A stretch of DNA of 6,544 nt, taken from positions 1 to 6,544 of the forward strand of contig RFMK01000061.1 of NCBI GenBank assembly GCA_009927705.1. Reading direction: 5' to 3'. A program made the translations under genes and the position numbers. Below, in pieces: positions 6,515 through 6,544 of the stretch. This DNA comes from Actinomycetota bacterium. GTDB lineage: Bacteria; Actinomycetota; Actinomycetes; Nanopelagicales; Nanopelagicaceae. The notes below the pieces were generated by a model. That model was not told where the DNA came from, did not search any database, and saw only the letters and a list, made by a program, of their open reading frames with translations. The stretch's first letter is position 1. Each line of letters begins with the position of its first letter.

Positions 6515-6544
6515 ACCCTCCTGCTACGGAAAGACCGTAGCCGC
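6515..6544 (+). promoter_or_regulatory. Ribosomal protein S6:S18 leader motif of rpsF (partial, cut by window end)
   Basis: A perfect hairpin, GCTACGG (6523-6529) with loop AAAGA and CCGTAGC (6535-6541), is preceded by CCTCCT (6517-6522) and followed by CCG (6541-6543, sharing C6541). In known bacterial rpsF leaders, the S6:S18 complex recognises a hairpin whose 3' strand is followed by a bulged CCG, mimicking its 16S rRNA site, with a lower stem closing the structure. Here CCTCCT could close that lower stem by pairing with a purine-rich AGGAGG, perhaps the rpsF Shine-Dalgarno sequence, just past the window. Excess S6:S18 would then repress its own operon. The position after DUF5318-PBP-GT87, which precedes rpsF in mycobacteria, supports the call. 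The right half is not visible. Confidence 0.6.

Noticed and set aside
6512..6544. ATG opening an 11-codon frame to the window end (begins Met-Thr-Leu-Leu-Leu)
   Set aside because: It runs through the leader hairpin and has no promoter spacing or Shine-Dalgarno sequence. The structured leader explains the bases better, although a leader peptide cannot be strictly excluded.
1..6544. Search by eye for CRISPR repeats, insertion sequences, tRNA or rRNA genes, toxin-antitoxin or defence genes
   Set aside because: No repeated arrays, terminal inverted repeats, cloverleaf sequences or matching protein families were seen. Nearly all of the window is taken up by five ordinary full-length genes.

Overview
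The window holds five complete genes from what looks like a streamlined, moderate-GC actinobacterium. My best guess is a freshwater acI / Nanopelagicales-type lineage, but this is inferred from style and synteny, not from any database search. Three things point to Actinobacteria. The CCA-adding enzyme is of the actinobacterial type. A DUF5318 zinc-ribbon-like protein is present, a family I know from actinobacteria. The order DUF5318 - class A PBP - DUF2029/GT87 membrane protein - (rpsF leader) matches the Mycobacterium tuberculosis order Rv0049 - ponA1 - Rv0051 - ... - rpsF. In M. tuberculosis that block and pcnA both lie fairly near oriC, on opposite sides, so this window may also be origin-proximal.

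Layout: cca (33-1469, +) converges on an MFS exporter-like gene (1466-2755, -), and their stop codons overlap. A 40-bp divergent intergenic region separates the MFS gene from DUF5318 (2796-3194, +). After a 17-bp gap comes the bifunctional penicillin-binding protein (3212-5227, +), which overlaps the start of the GT87/DUF2029 gene (5227-6456, +) by one base. The last 88 bases are non-coding. They appear to carry the promoter and start of the 5' leader of an rpsF (S6) operon that lies beyond the window, including an imperfect hairpin and a second hairpin followed by CCG that resembles the S6:S18 autoregulatory motif. The first 32 bases are the upstream region of cca and may include the first codons of a divergent gene.

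Functionally this is a housekeeping neighbourhood: tRNA 3'-end maturation (Cca), peptidoglycan polymerisation and cross-linking (PBP), a lipid-linked-sugar mannosyl-type transferase probably serving the envelope (GT87), an uncharacterised small metal-binding protein (DUF5318), an efflux-type transporter of unknown substrate, and the entry to a ribosomal protein operon.

The most notable signal is regulatory. None of the five genes has a convincing Shine-Dalgarno sequence. Three of them have a TAnnnT -10-like hexamer ending exactly six bases before the start codon, as expected for leaderless mRNAs. For the MFS/DUF5318 pair, each gene's -10 falls where the other's -35 should be, so the two promoters should be mutually exclusive. 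By contrast, the rpsF leader contains CCTCCT, which could pair with a Shine-Dalgarno sequence just past the window. I found no CRISPR array, mobile element, tRNA/rRNA gene or defence system, and nothing that amounts to a new multi-gene system.
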